A DNA stretch of 64,000 nt from NCBI RefSeq assembly GCF_030929505.1, contig NZ_JAVFVV010000001.1, forward strand, positions 1 through 64,000. The letters run 5' to 3'. The notes beneath the pieces are model-generated. The model was given only the letters and a program-made list of their open reading frames with translations, searched no databases and was not told the DNA's origin. A program made the position numbers and the translations under genes. The stretch is from Mesorhizobium sp. LHD-90 (GTDB lineage: Bacteria > Pseudomonadota > Alphaproteobacteria > Rhizobiales > Rhizobiaceae). Position 1 is the stretch's first letter. Each line of letters begins with the position of its first letter. Shown here one piece after another: positions 1 to 8,699 of this stretch.

Positions 1-505
1 ACTCCCAGCCGGCGCCGCGGGTCTCACCCTGGCGCCGATCGCCGGTGATGCGATGGCCGACGCGGTCGAACCGGCCGAGCTTCTTGATGTCGATGTGGAT
101 CATGTCGCCCGGCGCGTCGTGCTCGTAGCGACGCACCGGCTCGGCAGGCTCAAGGTCCTTCAGCCGCGACAGGCCAGCGCGCTTCAGCACGCGGCTCACC
201 GTTGCCGGCGACACGGCGACCACACTGGCGATGTGCTTGCCCGTGAAGCGCTGGCGCCGCAGCGTCGCGATCTCGTCCGCAATCTCTGCCTTGGTCTGCC
301 TTGGACTGAACTTCGGCCGCGACGGGCGGTCGGCCATGCCGGCACGGCCTTCCGCCTTGTAGCGCTCCACCCAACGCTTCACGATCTTCACCGTCACCGC
401 GAATTGCAACGCTGCCTGGGCTTGGGAAAGGTCGCCTTCTATGACCGCAAGCGCCATCTCCTCTCGACGCAGCGGCGTGAGACGGGCATTCTTATGAATG
501 TTCAT
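1..505 (-). CDS. IS481-family transposase, N-terminal part
   Basis: The open frame begins with ATG at 505 (MNIHKNARLTPLRREEMA) and runs off the window start without a stop, giving about 168 residues. The first ~110 residues form a helix-turn-helix region of the IS481 type (SQAQAALQFAVTVKIVKRW, then a second HTH with VSPATVSRVLKRAGLSRL). The DDE catalytic core is just beginning (GDMIHIDIKKLGRF, which carries the first catalytic Asp). It is intact as far as it is visible. It would catalyse cut-and-paste or copy-paste movement of its own element and has no link to the neighbouring transport operon. Confidence 0.85.
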   Translation of the reverse strand, partial: MNIHKNARLTPLRREEMALAVIEGDLSQAQAALQFAVTVKIVKRWVERYKAEGRAGMADRPSRPKFSPRQTKAEIADEIATLRRQRFTGKHIASVVAVSPATVSRVLKRAGLSRLKDLEPAEPVRRYEHDAPGDMIHIDIKKLGRFDRVGHRITGDRRQGETRGAGWE

Positions 506-588
506 TCGGACCCTCCGACGAATCTGAAGCGTGGTAACTCCAGTCTCCTCGGTCAGGTCCGAATGGACAACCTTCTGAAAGCCCACAC
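1..588 (-). mobile_element. IS481-family insertion sequence, partial (cut by window edge)
   Basis: One end of the element is visible. The transposase gene starts at 505 and about 80 bp of non-coding end follows to about 587-588. The outermost bases read TGTGGGCTTTCAGAAGG inward on the minus strand, as expected for an IS481-type terminal inverted repeat that starts TGTG. The other end lies outside the window, so target duplication and exact boundary cannot be checked. The element abuts the stop codon of the EamA transporter gene (589-591). Confidence 0.7.
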
Positions 589-1512
589 CTAGACCTCCAT
601 GACGTCCGTCGCAGGCCGCTTCAGCTTCTGCTCGCGGAAGAAAATGAACAGGCCTGCGGCGATGATCACGGCTGCGCCGATCAGCATGTTCAGGCGCGGC
701 ACGTCGTCGAAGACCAGCCAGCCGAAAAGGACGGCCCAGAACAGCAACGTGTACTGGAACGGAACCACGGTCGCGGCGTCGGCAAGCTTGAGCGAGCGGT
801 TGACGCAGACATGCGCGACCATCGCCACTACGCCGAGGAAGGCCAGCAGGAAGAGATCGAAACCGGTAGGCGTAACCCAGCCGAACGGCGCGGTGACCAG
901 TCCGAGCAGGCCGGCGCCCGCCATCTGCCAGAACACCAGCGTGATGTCCGGCGTGCCGCGCAGCGCCCGCCCGCTGATCATCATGAAGGCGAAGGCAAGG
1001 CTGCCGCAGATCGAGATCAAGGCGGGCGCGGTCAACGTCGCGGCCGACGGTTCCAGCGCAATCAGCACACCGCAGAAACCGACAAAGATGGCCGTCCAGC
1101 GCCGCCAGCCCACTTTTTCGCCGAGCAGGAACGGCGACAGCGCCGCGACGTAGATCGGCGCCGCGAGCCAATAGGTCATGGCGTCGGCGAGCGGCATGTA
1201 CATGACGGCGAAGTAGAAGGCGTAGACTTCGGCGGAGGACAGCAGGACCCGCATCGTCTGCAGCCCCGGCTGCTCGACCCTGACGATCGGCCGCAGGCCG
1301 TTCCGCCACAGAAAAGGCGCCAGCACCAGCAGCGCGGCCACGCTGCGGATCAGCAGGAGCTGTCCCACGGAATAAGTCGCGACCAGCCATTTGCCGAGCA
1401 CGTCGTTGAGCGCAAACAGCAGGATGCCAGCGATCATCATCGCGATGCCGAGACGTGCCGCCGCGTTGCCGGTGGGAGAAGAATTCAAGATGAGGCAGCC
1501 CGTCCAAAACAC
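589..1512 (-). CDS. EamA/DMT-family transporter
   Basis: Inner-membrane drug/metabolite-type exporter of about 307 residues with ten predicted hydrophobic segments in two EamA repeats, the usual size for the family. No ATG fits. I chose GTG at 1512 because GGAG lies 8 bases upstream; TTG at 1488 (MNSSPTGNAAARLG) is the alternative. It follows the idonate-dehydrogenase-like gene by 14 bp and is the last gene of the TRAP operon, so it may export a pathway product or excess substrate. The stop codon touches the end of the IS481 element, so a few native C-terminal residues could have been replaced. Substrate unknown. Confidence 0.85.
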   Translation of the reverse strand: MFWTGCLILNSSPTGNAAARLGIAMMIAGILLFALNDVLGKWLVATYSVGQLLLIRSVAALLVLAPFLWRNGLRPIVRVEQPGLQTMRVLLSSAEVYAFYFAVMYMPLADAMTYWLAAPIYVAALSPFLLGEKVGWRRWTAIFVGFCGVLIALEPSAATLTAPALISICGSLAFAFMMISGRALRGTPDITLVFWQMAGAGLLGLVTAPFGWVTPTGFDLFLLAFLGVVAMVAHVCVNRSLKLADAATVVPFQYTLLFWAVLFGWLVFDDVPRLNMLIGAAVIIAAGLFIFFREQKLKRPATDVMEV

Positions 1513-1526
1513 ATGACGGGCTCCAG

Positions 1527-2576
1527 TCAGTCCGCCGTGAGCACGACCTTTACGCTGCGGCTGCGGTCGAGCGCCAGCCGGAAAGCGTCTGGCGCATCGT
1601 GTAGCGGCCGTCTGGCCGTGACCAGCCGTTCGACATCGACAGCGCCCGACACAATCAGTTCGACCGCCCGCGAAAACTCCTCGCCGAAGCGGAAGGTTCC
1701 TTTGACATCGAGTTCCTTCGCCATCATCGCATTGGCCGGGGCCGGCACGTCGCCGCCCGGCAGGTTGCCGACCAGCACCACCGTGCCGCCGCGCCGCGCC
1801 GTGCGGATCGCCGAGCCGAGGCCGGCCGGCGTGCCGGAGATCTCGAAGGCGACGTCGACCGGATCGGCCGCCGTCACCTCGTCGAGAGGGGCCGTGCCGC
1901 CGCTGATGTCGACGACGCGGTCGGCGCCGAGCGCCTTGGCGAAGGCGAGCGGCGCGGCGGCGATGTCGATCATGGTGATGCGGCCGGCGCCCGCCAGCCT
2001 GGCGGCCAGCATGACCAGCAGGCCGATCGGCCCGGCGCCGAACAGCGCCACGTGACGGCCAGCTATATCGCCGGCGCGCGCCACCGCATGCAGCCCAACC
2101 GCAAGCGGCTCGGCAAGTGCTGCGGACGACAGGGCAAGAGTTTTCGGGACCTTCACGCATTGCGCGGGGATGGCGTCGAACAGGCTGGCGAAACCGCCCT
2201 GCATGTGTGGCGTCTTCGACGCCGAGCCCATGAAGTAGATGTTTTCGCAGAGGTTCGGCCGACCCTCGCGGCAGCGCTTGCAGTGTCCGCACCAGCGCGA
2301 CGGATTGACGGCAACGTGGTCGCCAACCGAAAGGCCGGGCGCATCGCCGGCGATCTCGACGATCTCGCCGGCGACTTCATGCCCGAGGATAAGCGGCGAG
2401 GTCACGATGAAGTCGCCGGTTCGGGCGTGGCGGAAATAATGCATGTCGGAGCCGCATATGCCGCCGGCGCCGAATTTCACCCGCACCATGCCCGGCGAAA
2501 GCTGTCCGAGGTCGCGCTCGACGACGCGCAGGTCCTCCGGCGCGAACAGGGTGGCGGCGATTGCGGTCGCACTCAT
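1527..2576 (-). CDS. Zinc-dependent alcohol dehydrogenase, L-idonate 5-dehydrogenase-like
   Basis: 349-residue medium-chain dehydrogenase. It has the catalytic zinc site (GICGSDMHYF, then GHEVAGEI), the four-cysteine structural zinc loop (CGHCKRCREGRPNLC) and a Rossmann site (ALFGAGPIGLLVM). The GSDMHYF start and overall pattern fit L-idonate 5-dehydrogenases, which oxidise L-idonate to 5-ketogluconate with NAD(P). ATG at 2576 overlaps the dctM stop by ATGA, so it is translationally coupled to the TRAP permease. The imported compound is therefore probably a polyol or sugar acid oxidised at once in the cytoplasm. The family is clear; exact substrate is inference. Confidence 0.8.
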   Translation of the reverse strand: MSATAIAATLFAPEDLRVVERDLGQLSPGMVRVKFGAGGICGSDMHYFRHARTGDFIVTSPLILGHEVAGEIVEIAGDAPGLSVGDHVAVNPSRWCGHCKRCREGRPNLCENIYFMGSASKTPHMQGGFASLFDAIPAQCVKVPKTLALSSAALAEPLAVGLHAVARAGDIAGRHVALFGAGPIGLLVMLAARLAGAGRITMIDIAAAPLAFAKALGADRVVDISGGTAPLDEVTAADPVDVAFEISGTPAGLGSAIRTARRGGTVVLVGNLPGGDVPAPANAMMAKELDVKGTFRFGEEFSRAVELIVSGAVDVERLVTARRPLHDAPDAFRLALDRSRSVKVVLTAD

Positions 2577-3979
2577 CGGATCAGGCCCATTTCGGTTGGC
2601 AGCCACAGTGCGATGGCGGGCACGAAGGTGATCAGCAGCAGCGCCACCAGCAGCGGCACCAGCCAGGGCAGGATCGCCATGGTGGTGCGCTCGACCGACA
2701 GCTTTGCCACGCGCGACAGCACGAACAGCACCATGCCGAGCGGCGGATGCAAGAGCCCGATCATCAGGTTGAGGGTCATGATCAGCCCGAAATGCACCGG
2801 ATCGACGCCGTATTGCGCGGCAACAGGCAAGAGGATCGGCACCAGGATGGTGATCGCCGCGATGGTGTCGAGGAAGCAGCCAACCACCAGCATCAGGATG
2901 TTGACCAGGATCAGGAACACCCATTTGTTCTCGGTCAGCGCGAAGATGAAGGTCGAGAACACCTGCGCGGCCTGGCTCACCGTCAGCAGCCAGGCGAAGA
3001 TCGAGGCGGCGGTGACGATAAACAGCACCGAGGCGGTGGTTTCGATGGTGTCGAAACTGGCCTTGGCGAGCGCCCGCAGCGTCATGGTGCGATAGCGCAC
3101 CAGGCCGAGGAACAGCGACCAGATGACGGCGGCCATGGCGGCCTCAGTCGGCGTGAACCAACCCATGGTCATGCCGCCGATCAAGATCACCGGGGTCATC
3201 AGCGCCATCACCGCGGAGAAGTCGAAAAACCAGTCGAGGGCGACCAGGATCACCAGCGCGATGCCGACAGCGACATTGATCGACAGGCCGGCCAGCACCA
3301 AGAGGTAGACCGCCAGCGGGAAGGCGAGCACCACGACGATCTCGAGCCCGGCCTCGCCGAGCTTGCGGATGGAGAAAGGCGTATCGGAACCCCAGCCGCG
3401 CTTGTAGGCGAAGATGGCGACGGTGATCATCATCAGCAGCGTCATGACCACGCCGGGCAAAACGCCGGCCATGAACAGCGCGCCGATCGAGACATTGGCC
3501 ATCATGCCGTAGATGACGAAGGGCAACGACGGCGGGAAGATCGGCCCGAGCGTCGCCGAGGCGGCGGTGACGCCGACGGCCGCCTCGACCGGATAGCCGT
3601 GGTCCTTCATCGCCTTGATCTCGATGGTGCCGATGCCGGCGGCATCGGCCAGCGCGGTGCCCGACATGCCGGAAAAGATCACCGAGCCGATAATGTTCAC
3701 CTGCGCCAGGCCGCCCTTCATCCAGCCGACTAGGGCGAGCGCGAAGGTGTAGATGCGGCCGGTGACGCCGGCGATGTTCATCAGGTTGCCGGCCAGGATG
3801 AAGAACGGCACGGCCAGCAGCGGAAAGCTTTCGACGCCGGCGATCATGCGCTGCGCGGCGATGATGTCGGGTGCGACACCATAGATGACGAGGTAAAGCA
3901 CCGATGCGACCGCCATCGACACGGCGACCGGCACGCCGATCAACATCAGGACAAGGAAGCCTCCGACGAGAAGCAGCAT
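2573..3979 (-). CDS. dctM: TRAP transporter large permease (DctM family)
   Basis: 468-residue, almost wholly hydrophobic protein with 12 or so membrane segments and DctM hallmarks (FPLLAVPFFILAGNLMN near 50-65, GIGTIEIKAMKDHGYP near 145-160, FTPTEAAMAAVIWSL near 275-290, LHPPLGMVLFV near 420-430). It is the ion-driven transport subunit that receives substrate from the periplasmic DctP protein. It lies 3 bp after dctQ and overlaps the dehydrogenase start by 4 bp, so P-Q-M plus enzyme form one tight operon. Confidence 0.95.
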   Translation of the reverse strand: MLLLVGGFLVLMLIGVPVAVSMAVASVLYLVIYGVAPDIIAAQRMIAGVESFPLLAVPFFILAGNLMNIAGVTGRIYTFALALVGWMKGGLAQVNIIGSVIFSGMSGTALADAAGIGTIEIKAMKDHGYPVEAAVGVTAASATLGPIFPPSLPFVIYGMMANVSIGALFMAGVLPGVVMTLLMMITVAIFAYKRGWGSDTPFSIRKLGEAGLEIVVVLAFPLAVYLLVLAGLSINVAVGIALVILVALDWFFDFSAVMALMTPVILIGGMTMGWFTPTEAAMAAVIWSLFLGLVRYRTMTLRALAKASFDTIETTASVLFIVTAASIFAWLLTVSQAAQVFSTFIFALTENKWVFLILVNILMLVVGCFLDTIAAITILVPILLPVAAQYGVDPVHFGLIMTLNLMIGLLHPPLGMVLFVLSRVAKLSVERTTMAILPWLVPLLVALLLITFVPAIALWLPTEMGLIR

Positions 3980-3982
3980 GGT

Positions 3983-4558
3983 TCAATTCTCCCCGACCGT
4001 TTCGAAGGCGCCGGGACGCTCCAGCACCGAATAGCCGCGTTTGTAATTGCCGATGGCGACCTGGATCGAGCGGATGAGCATCAGCACGAAACCGGCCAGG
4101 ACGAGATAGAAGAACCAATGGCGCGGCAGGTCGACCGTGACCATGCGCTCGCGCGCCACGATCGCCACGTAGCGCCACATCAGCCAGCTCGCATAGGCGA
4201 AGAAGCCGATACGGATGACGTCGACGGAAAGCGCCAGAACCCGCCCGGCCCGCTCCGGCAGGTAATGGTAGAGCACGTCGACATGGATGTGCCGCGACAG
4301 GCGCACGCACATGGCCGAGCCGAGGAAGACCACCACCACCAGCGCGTTGATGGCGATCTCTTCCGTCCAGGCCAGGCTGTTGTTCAGCGCATAGCGGGTG
4401 AAGAACTGCAGGAAAACGCAGACCACCATGCCCCAGAACATGGCAAGCGTGATCCAGTCCTCGAAACCGTGATGCGAGAGGTCGACCGGCGCAGCCTCCT
4501 CCTCGAAGGCATGCGCGATCTCCTCGGCGGTGATCTGCGTGTGATGTTCCTCGGCCAT
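3983..4558 (-). CDS. dctQ: TRAP transporter small permease (DctQ family)
   Basis: 191-residue protein with four hydrophobic segments after an acidic cytoplasmic N-terminus of about 35 residues (HHTQITAEEIAHAFEEEAAP). The DctQ pattern RYALNNSLAWTEEIA near 60-75 and RLSRHIHVDVLYHYLP near 92-108 is clear. It partners DctM in the inner membrane. The histidine- and glutamate-rich N-terminal extension is longer than in the smallest DctQ proteins. Confidence 0.92.
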   Translation of the reverse strand: MAEEHHTQITAEEIAHAFEEEAAPVDLSHHGFEDWITLAMFWGMVVCVFLQFFTRYALNNSLAWTEEIAINALVVVVFLGSAMCVRLSRHIHVDVLYHYLPERAGRVLALSVDVIRIGFFAYASWLMWRYVAIVARERMVTVDLPRHWFFYLVLAGFVLMLIRSIQVAIGNYKRGYSVLERPGAFETVGEN

Positions 4559-4607
4559 CGGCTGGCACTCCGAAAGCTGGCGATTGACGGATTGTGCGGA
4601 TGAAGAT

Positions 4608-4634
4608 GGCCCGGCGCCAGAAGGGCGCCGGGCC
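4608..4634 (-). terminator. Stem-loop between dctP and dctQ
   Basis: Perfect 11-bp inverted repeat GGCCCGGCGCC / GGCGCCGGGCC around a 5-nt loop, just after the dctP stop. There is no U-run, so it is more likely an mRNA-stabilising or partial-termination hairpin that raises binding-protein expression over permease expression than a full terminator. Confidence 0.6.
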
Positions 4635-4643
4635 AGGGAAAGA

Positions 4644-5618
4644 TTACTGGATGGCGCGAATCGCTTCCCAGTCGGCCTTGTTGTAGCCGAACTCCTCGAA
4701 GGTCACCTTTTCCATGACGTTCTTCTCGAAGTCGGCGCGGTCGACCTCGGTGACGGTGAGGCCGCGATCCTTGAACACCTGCACAAGTTCCTTCTCGCGG
4801 GCGACGATCTTTTCCGTGGCGCGGGCGGCCGCCTCCTGCATGACTTCGGTGAAGATCTGCTTGTCCTCGTCGGAGAGCGAGGCCCAGCGCGACTGCGAAA
4901 CGATGGTGTTGAGGTGGTCGACGATGTGGCCGGTGAGCACGATGTGCTTCTGCACCTCGAAGAACTTTTTCGCATCGATGGTGGTCAGCGGGTTCTCCTG
5001 CGCCTCGACCGTGCCGTTCTGCAGTGCCAGGTAGACCTCGGCGAAGGCGATTGGCGCGGTGTTGGCGCCGCAGGCGCGCGGCATGGCGAGATAGGCCGGC
5101 ACGTCGGGCACGCGCATCTTCAGGCCGGCCATGTCGGCGCATTTTTCGATCGGCCGGTTCGAGGTGGTGTGGCGCGTGCCGTAATAGGTGGTGGCGGTGA
5201 TGTGATGGCCGGAGACGTCCTCATAACCCTTGGTGAGCGCCTTGTAGGTGTCGCTCTTGGTGTATTTGAGCAAATGGTCGGCGTCGCGGAAGATGAAGGG
5301 GAAATAGGTGACGCCGATCGGCTTGTACTCGCGTGCCGCGAAGGACGAGCCGGAGATGATGACGTCGACGGTGCCCAGCGTCAGGCCCTGGTTGATGTCG
5401 GCCTCCTTGCCGAGCTGCGAGGCCGGGAATACGTCGACCTTGTAGCGCCCGTTGGTGCGCTTGGCGATCTCTTCGGCCGCCCACACGGACTCGGTGTGGA
5501 ACGGCTCCGAGGTCTCGTAGACATGCGCCCATTTCAGCGTTTCCTGGGCGAGCGCCGCGGAAGCCGAGAGCGCCAGCGCGGCGACCGCGCCGAGGGCTGC
5601 TGCAAGACGGAATTTCAT
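4644..5618 (-). CDS. dctP: TRAP transporter substrate-binding protein (DctP family)
   Basis: 324-residue periplasmic binding protein. ATG at 5618 is preceded by a strong AGGAGG and gives a classical Sec signal peptide (hydrophobic 5-24, cleavage near ALA-QE). The mature part has DctP features: LKWAHVYETSEPFH at its start, MKMRVPDVPAYLAM with the carboxylate-binding Arg, and NGTVEAQENPLTTI. It captures an organic acid for DctQM. The attached idonate-dehydrogenase-like gene favours a sugar acid over a C4-dicarboxylate, but binding-site reading cannot settle this. Confidence 0.93.
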   Translation of the reverse strand: MKFRLAAALGAVAALALSASAALAQETLKWAHVYETSEPFHTESVWAAEEIAKRTNGRYKVDVFPASQLGKEADINQGLTLGTVDVIISGSSFAAREYKPIGVTYFPFIFRDADHLLKYTKSDTYKALTKGYEDVSGHHITATTYYGTRHTTSNRPIEKCADMAGLKMRVPDVPAYLAMPRACGANTAPIAFAEVYLALQNGTVEAQENPLTTIDAKKFFEVQKHIVLTGHIVDHLNTIVSQSRWASLSDEDKQIFTEVMQEAAARATEKIVAREKELVQVFKDRGLTVTEVDRADFEKNVMEKVTFEEFGYNKADWEAIRAIQ

Positions 5619-5661
5619 TACTTCTCTCCTCCTGAAGTTGATCTGCGAAAATACCGGCCGG

Positions 5662-6408
5662 TCAGATGGCGTGGCCGGACGCCGCCTCTTTGCTCTCCGA
5701 CGCGGGCGCGACCGGCGCCATGTCCCGGAAACTGATCGAGAACCGTTCCTGCGATTTTCGCAGGTGGTCCTGCATCGCCTGCTTCGCACCCTTGGGGTCG
5801 CGGGCGGCGATGGCGTCGCGCACCAGCCGATGCTCCCGCAGCGCCGCGTCCCAGGTCGTCGGGTCCTCGAAATAGCTCGAAAGCCGCTCGAAGAACGGAT
5901 TCATGCGCTGGTCGAACAGGTCGCCGATGACGCGTACCAGCACAGCATTGCCGAGGATCGAGGCGACGGTGGTGTGGAAGGCGCGGTCGAGCGACAGGGT
6001 GGTGTGGTTGGGATGCGCCTTGCCTTCCATGCGGCCCAGAATGTCGTCCAGCGCCGCGATGTCTGCCGGTGCTGCCAGCCGCGCAGCCGCCTCTGCCACC
6101 GCGCCCTCGACGAATTCGCGCGCCCGCAAGAGTTCGAACGGTCCCTCGTCGGTGGTCGGATTGGGGGGGATGCGCGACGGCTCGGTGACGTAGATGCCGG
6201 ACCCGACGCGGATACGCACGCGGCCTTCGACCTCCAGCGCGATCAGCGCCTCGCGGATTGTCGGCCGCGAGATGCCCATGCGCTCGGCAAGCTCGCGCTC
6301 CGGCGGCAGGCGGTCGCCGACCGCGAACTCGCCGCTGTCGAAAAGCTGGCGCAGTTGCTCGGCGACCTGCCGGTAGAGCCGGCGCGGCACGATTGTCTCG
6401 ATCGGCAT
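5662..6408 (-). CDS. GntR-family regulator, FadR/FCD type
   Basis: 248-residue repressor. An N-terminal winged HTH (residues ~8-75: RLYRQVAEQLRQLFDSGEF, then LPPERELAERMGISRPTIREAL) is followed by an all-helical FCD ligand domain (~95-230) with metal-binding-type acidic and histidine positions (RAFHTTVASILGN, EHRLVRDAI). The start is ATG at 6408. An in-frame upstream extension to 6543 runs across the operator and is unlikely to be translated. The gene lies 43 bp before dctP on the same strand, so it probably heads the TRAP operon and represses it until the imported acid or its product binds. Confidence 0.9.
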   Translation of the reverse strand: MPIETIVPRRLYRQVAEQLRQLFDSGEFAVGDRLPPERELAERMGISRPTIREALIALEVEGRVRIRVGSGIYVTEPSRIPPNPTTDEGPFELLRAREFVEGAVAEAAARLAAPADIAALDDILGRMEGKAHPNHTTLSLDRAFHTTVASILGNAVLVRVIGDLFDQRMNPFFERLSSYFEDPTTWDAALREHRLVRDAIAARDPKGAKQAMQDHLRKSQERFSISFRDMAPVAPASESKEAASGHAI

Positions 6409-6455
6409 GGCTGCCGTGTCCTCCGATGTCAGACCCGGCTCCCTCTCCGGTAAAT

Positions 6456-6474
6456 TGGTCTGACCGATTGACCA
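6456..6474 (-). promoter_or_regulatory. Likely operator of the GntR regulator
   Basis: The region 48-66 bp upstream of the regulator start holds TGGTC-N9-GACCA, with an inner perfect palindrome GGTCTGACC at 6457-6465. FadR-type GntR proteins typically bind TnGTnnnACnA; the inner half fits this closely. The rest of the gene-free stretch to 6699 shows nothing else supportable except the parD ribosome-binding site and a TATGATAAT that could be its -10. Confidence 0.55.
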
Positions 6475-6699
6475 GAAATGATTGAAGGGATGAGACAAGT
6501 CAAGTGGAAAGATTTTTGGCCTGTTTCCGGGCTTTGACCCCAATTGCTGAGGACGGAAGGATCACCCCATGGCGCCGGCGCCTGCAGTGACCAGATAGTC
6601 ATCTCCCTGCGCATGTTGCTCGGGCCGCCCCGCTGACGGAATCCGATGCTATTCCGATCTAGGTATGATAATTTCACACTGATCTTAGCAGGAGGAATC

Positions 6700-6981
6700 A
6701 TGTCCGCCACCGAAAAGCGCACCTTCAGCCTGCCCGCCGAGCAGGCTGCCTTCATCGACCGTCTCGTCGAATCCGGAGCCTACGCGACCAGCAGCGAGGT
6801 GATCCGCGCTGGCCTGCGCGCGTTGCAGGAACGCGACGCGGCAGTGGAACGCTGGCTGCGCGAAGAAGTCGTACCGACCTATGACGAAATCAAGGCCCAC
6901 CCGGACAGGGTGATTTCAGGAGAGCAGTTGCTTGAAAACATCCGCCAACTCCATGCCATCCGCCTCAAGAGGGAAGCGTGA
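6700..6981 (+). CDS. parD: Type II antitoxin, ParD family
   Basis: 93-residue protein with an N-terminal ribbon-helix-helix (TFSLPAEQAAFIDRLVESG, then SSEVIRAGLRALQERD), a central ERWLREEVVPTYDEIKA and a basic C-terminal helix that would wrap the toxin. ATG at 6700 has a perfect AGGAGG nearby; an upstream in-frame start at 6646 has none. It would neutralise the ParE protein encoded by the overlapping next gene and autorepress the pair. Confidence 0.92.
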   Translation: MSATEKRTFSLPAEQAAFIDRLVESGAYATSSEVIRAGLRALQERDAAVERWLREEVVPTYDEIKAHPDRVISGEQLLENIRQLHAIRLKREA

Positions 6982-7289
6982 GACGAAGGACCGTTGATTA
7001 CTCACTGCGCGCCAATCGGGATTTCGCTTGGATCTATGGCACCGTCGCCGAAGTTGGCGGCACAAGGATCGCCTTCAACTATGTACAGCGCGTCCGAGCA
7101 TTCTGCGAAAAGCTCGAATACGGCTCCGAGCGGGGCACCCGGCGCGACGAGTTGCGGCCGGGGCTTCGTGTCGTCGGCTTCGAGCGTCGGATAAGCGTAG
7201 CATTCATGGTGGAGCCTGAACGCGTGGTGATCTTGCGCGTATTCTACGGCGGCATGGACTGGGAGAACGAATTCGGGGACAACGATTGA
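6978..7289 (+). CDS. parE: Type II toxin, ParE/RelE superfamily
   Basis: 103-residue basic protein starting with GTG at 6978 that overlaps the antitoxin stop (GTGA). The ParE pattern is present: an N-terminal strand (VDYSLRANRDFAWIYGTVAE), helix region with RVRAFCEKLEYGSERGTRRDEL, and strands LRVVGFERRISVAFMVEPERVVILRVFYGG. ParE proteins poison DNA gyrase and RelE-type relatives cleave mRNA; the fold alone does not tell which applies here. Confidence 0.9.
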   Translation: MRRRTVDYSLRANRDFAWIYGTVAEVGGTRIAFNYVQRVRAFCEKLEYGSERGTRRDELRPGLRVVGFERRISVAFMVEPERVVILRVFYGGMDWENEFGDND

Positions 7290-7389
7290 CGCATTTCCCG
7301 TTGTCGGCATCCCGGTAGTCACGGGGCCACGCTCAGCCGCCAGATACCAGATATCGGTCAGCGACTGGCGGGCATCAGCATCAAGAAAT

Positions 7390-8625
7390 TCAACCGCCCG
7401 CCCACCGCCCTGCCACCAGTTCCGGATCAAGCGTGAACAGTTCCTGTGCACGGCCGACGCCGCGCAGCGCATAGCGGCCGACCGACACCAGCTTTGCCCG
7501 TTCTTCCATCGGCAGCGTCTCGTGGAAGGCGGTCGAGAATAGCACGGGCTGGTCGACCGAGCCGCACATCGAGGCGATGCGGCTCACCTCGTTCACCGCC
7601 CGTCCCACCACGGTAAAGTCCAGGCGCTCGGCGCTGCCGATATTGCCGTAGAACACGTCGCCGATATGCAGGCCGAGATAGACGTCGGCGACCGGCACAC
7701 CTTCGGCCATCCGCCGCTGGTGCAGTTCAGCCAGGCGCACGCGCATGTCCGCCTCGGCGCGCAGGGCGGCCATCGCCGCGTCGGTCGGCTTCACGCCGCC
7801 GAAGATCGCCAGGATGCCATCGCCGATCAGTTTCAGCACGTCGCCACCGGCCGCCTGGATCGCCGAGATGACGACGTCGGCATGGTCGTTGAGGAACGGG
7901 ATGATCTGCCCGGACTCCATCGTCTCGGAATGGGTGGTGAAGCTTTTCAGATCGGAGAACCACAGCACCGCGTTGATCTTGTCGACCTGACCGCGGCCGA
8001 TCTTGCCCTTCAGCACGCGCTGGCCGGGGTCGCGGCCGAGATAGGCCTCCACCAGCGCCTGCGATACGCGCACCAGCGAGGCCGACTTGATCGCCAGACC
8101 GAGCAGCGGCGTCAGGAAACGAAGCGCCGCGATCTCGGAATCGCTGAAGCCGTCTGGCTTCGCGGTCGTCCAGCGGGAGCCGATATTGTCCATCTCGCCC
8201 AGCACGGCGTCCGGTGCGAACATGTGCACCGTCGCAAAGTAGTCCGTCTGCCCCTCGGCACGGACATCCTCGATCGCGGAAAAACCCGCGGTCTCGCCTT
8301 CATGCAGCCGGCAGCGCAACTCGCCGCCGCCCTTCTGGAGCAGGTGGTGGAACGGGCTGTTGATCCAACCCTCGGAGGTGGCGCCGTCCGTCTCGCGCTT
8401 GAACTCGAGCAGTGGGTTTTCGTCAACCTCGTCCTCACGCCAGCGGAAGCCTCGGCCTTCATAGACCGGATGCAGCGTGTCGATGATCACGATGGCGCGG
8501 CCTATCGCCATGCCGGCGGCCTGGCAGCGCTCACAGAAGCCGTGCAGCAGCGCGACCTCCGTCTCGCCTTCCAGTCCCTTGGCCGCAAGCCACGCGGCTA
8601 TCTTCTCGACGTCGCGCTGTTCCAT
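7390..8625 (-). CDS. Class III adenylate cyclase
   Basis: 411-residue soluble protein. Residues 1-195 form a non-catalytic sensor-like region with no recognised ligand site. The cyclase homology domain spans ~215-395. Visible catalytic residues: metal Asp225 (FSDLKSF), Asp269 (LKLIGDG), adenine-specifying Lys265 and Asp336 (RLDFTVVG), and transition-state Asn345 and Arg349 (AVNEVSRI). Lys plus Asp at the purine site points to ATP rather than GTP as substrate, so it should make cAMP. ATG at 8625 was chosen; the frame continues upstream only through a palindromic repeat. Many such single-domain cyclases occur in rhizobia. Confidence 0.9.
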   Translation of the reverse strand: MEQRDVEKIAAWLAAKGLEGETEVALLHGFCERCQAAGMAIGRAIVIIDTLHPVYEGRGFRWREDEVDENPLLEFKRETDGATSEGWINSPFHHLLQKGGGELRCRLHEGETAGFSAIEDVRAEGQTDYFATVHMFAPDAVLGEMDNIGSRWTTAKPDGFSDSEIAALRFLTPLLGLAIKSASLVRVSQALVEAYLGRDPGQRVLKGKIGRGQVDKINAVLWFSDLKSFTTHSETMESGQIIPFLNDHADVVISAIQAAGGDVLKLIGDGILAIFGGVKPTDAAMAALRAEADMRVRLAELHQRRMAEGVPVADVYLGLHIGDVFYGNIGSAERLDFTVVGRAVNEVSRIASMCGSVDQPVLFSTAFHETLPMEERAKLVSVGRYALRGVGRAQELFTLDPELVAGRWAGG

Positions 8626-8699
8626 GATGGCACTCTGCACAGCCGCGTGCGGCCGCGCAAGCGGCGCGCCGCCCGACTTGGATCGTCTACGATCTGGCT

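Noticed and set aside
1544-2292. Extension of the EamA frame upstream through the dehydrogenase gene
   Set aside because: The frame is open only as a shadow of the dehydrogenase; homology to EamA begins after about 1512.
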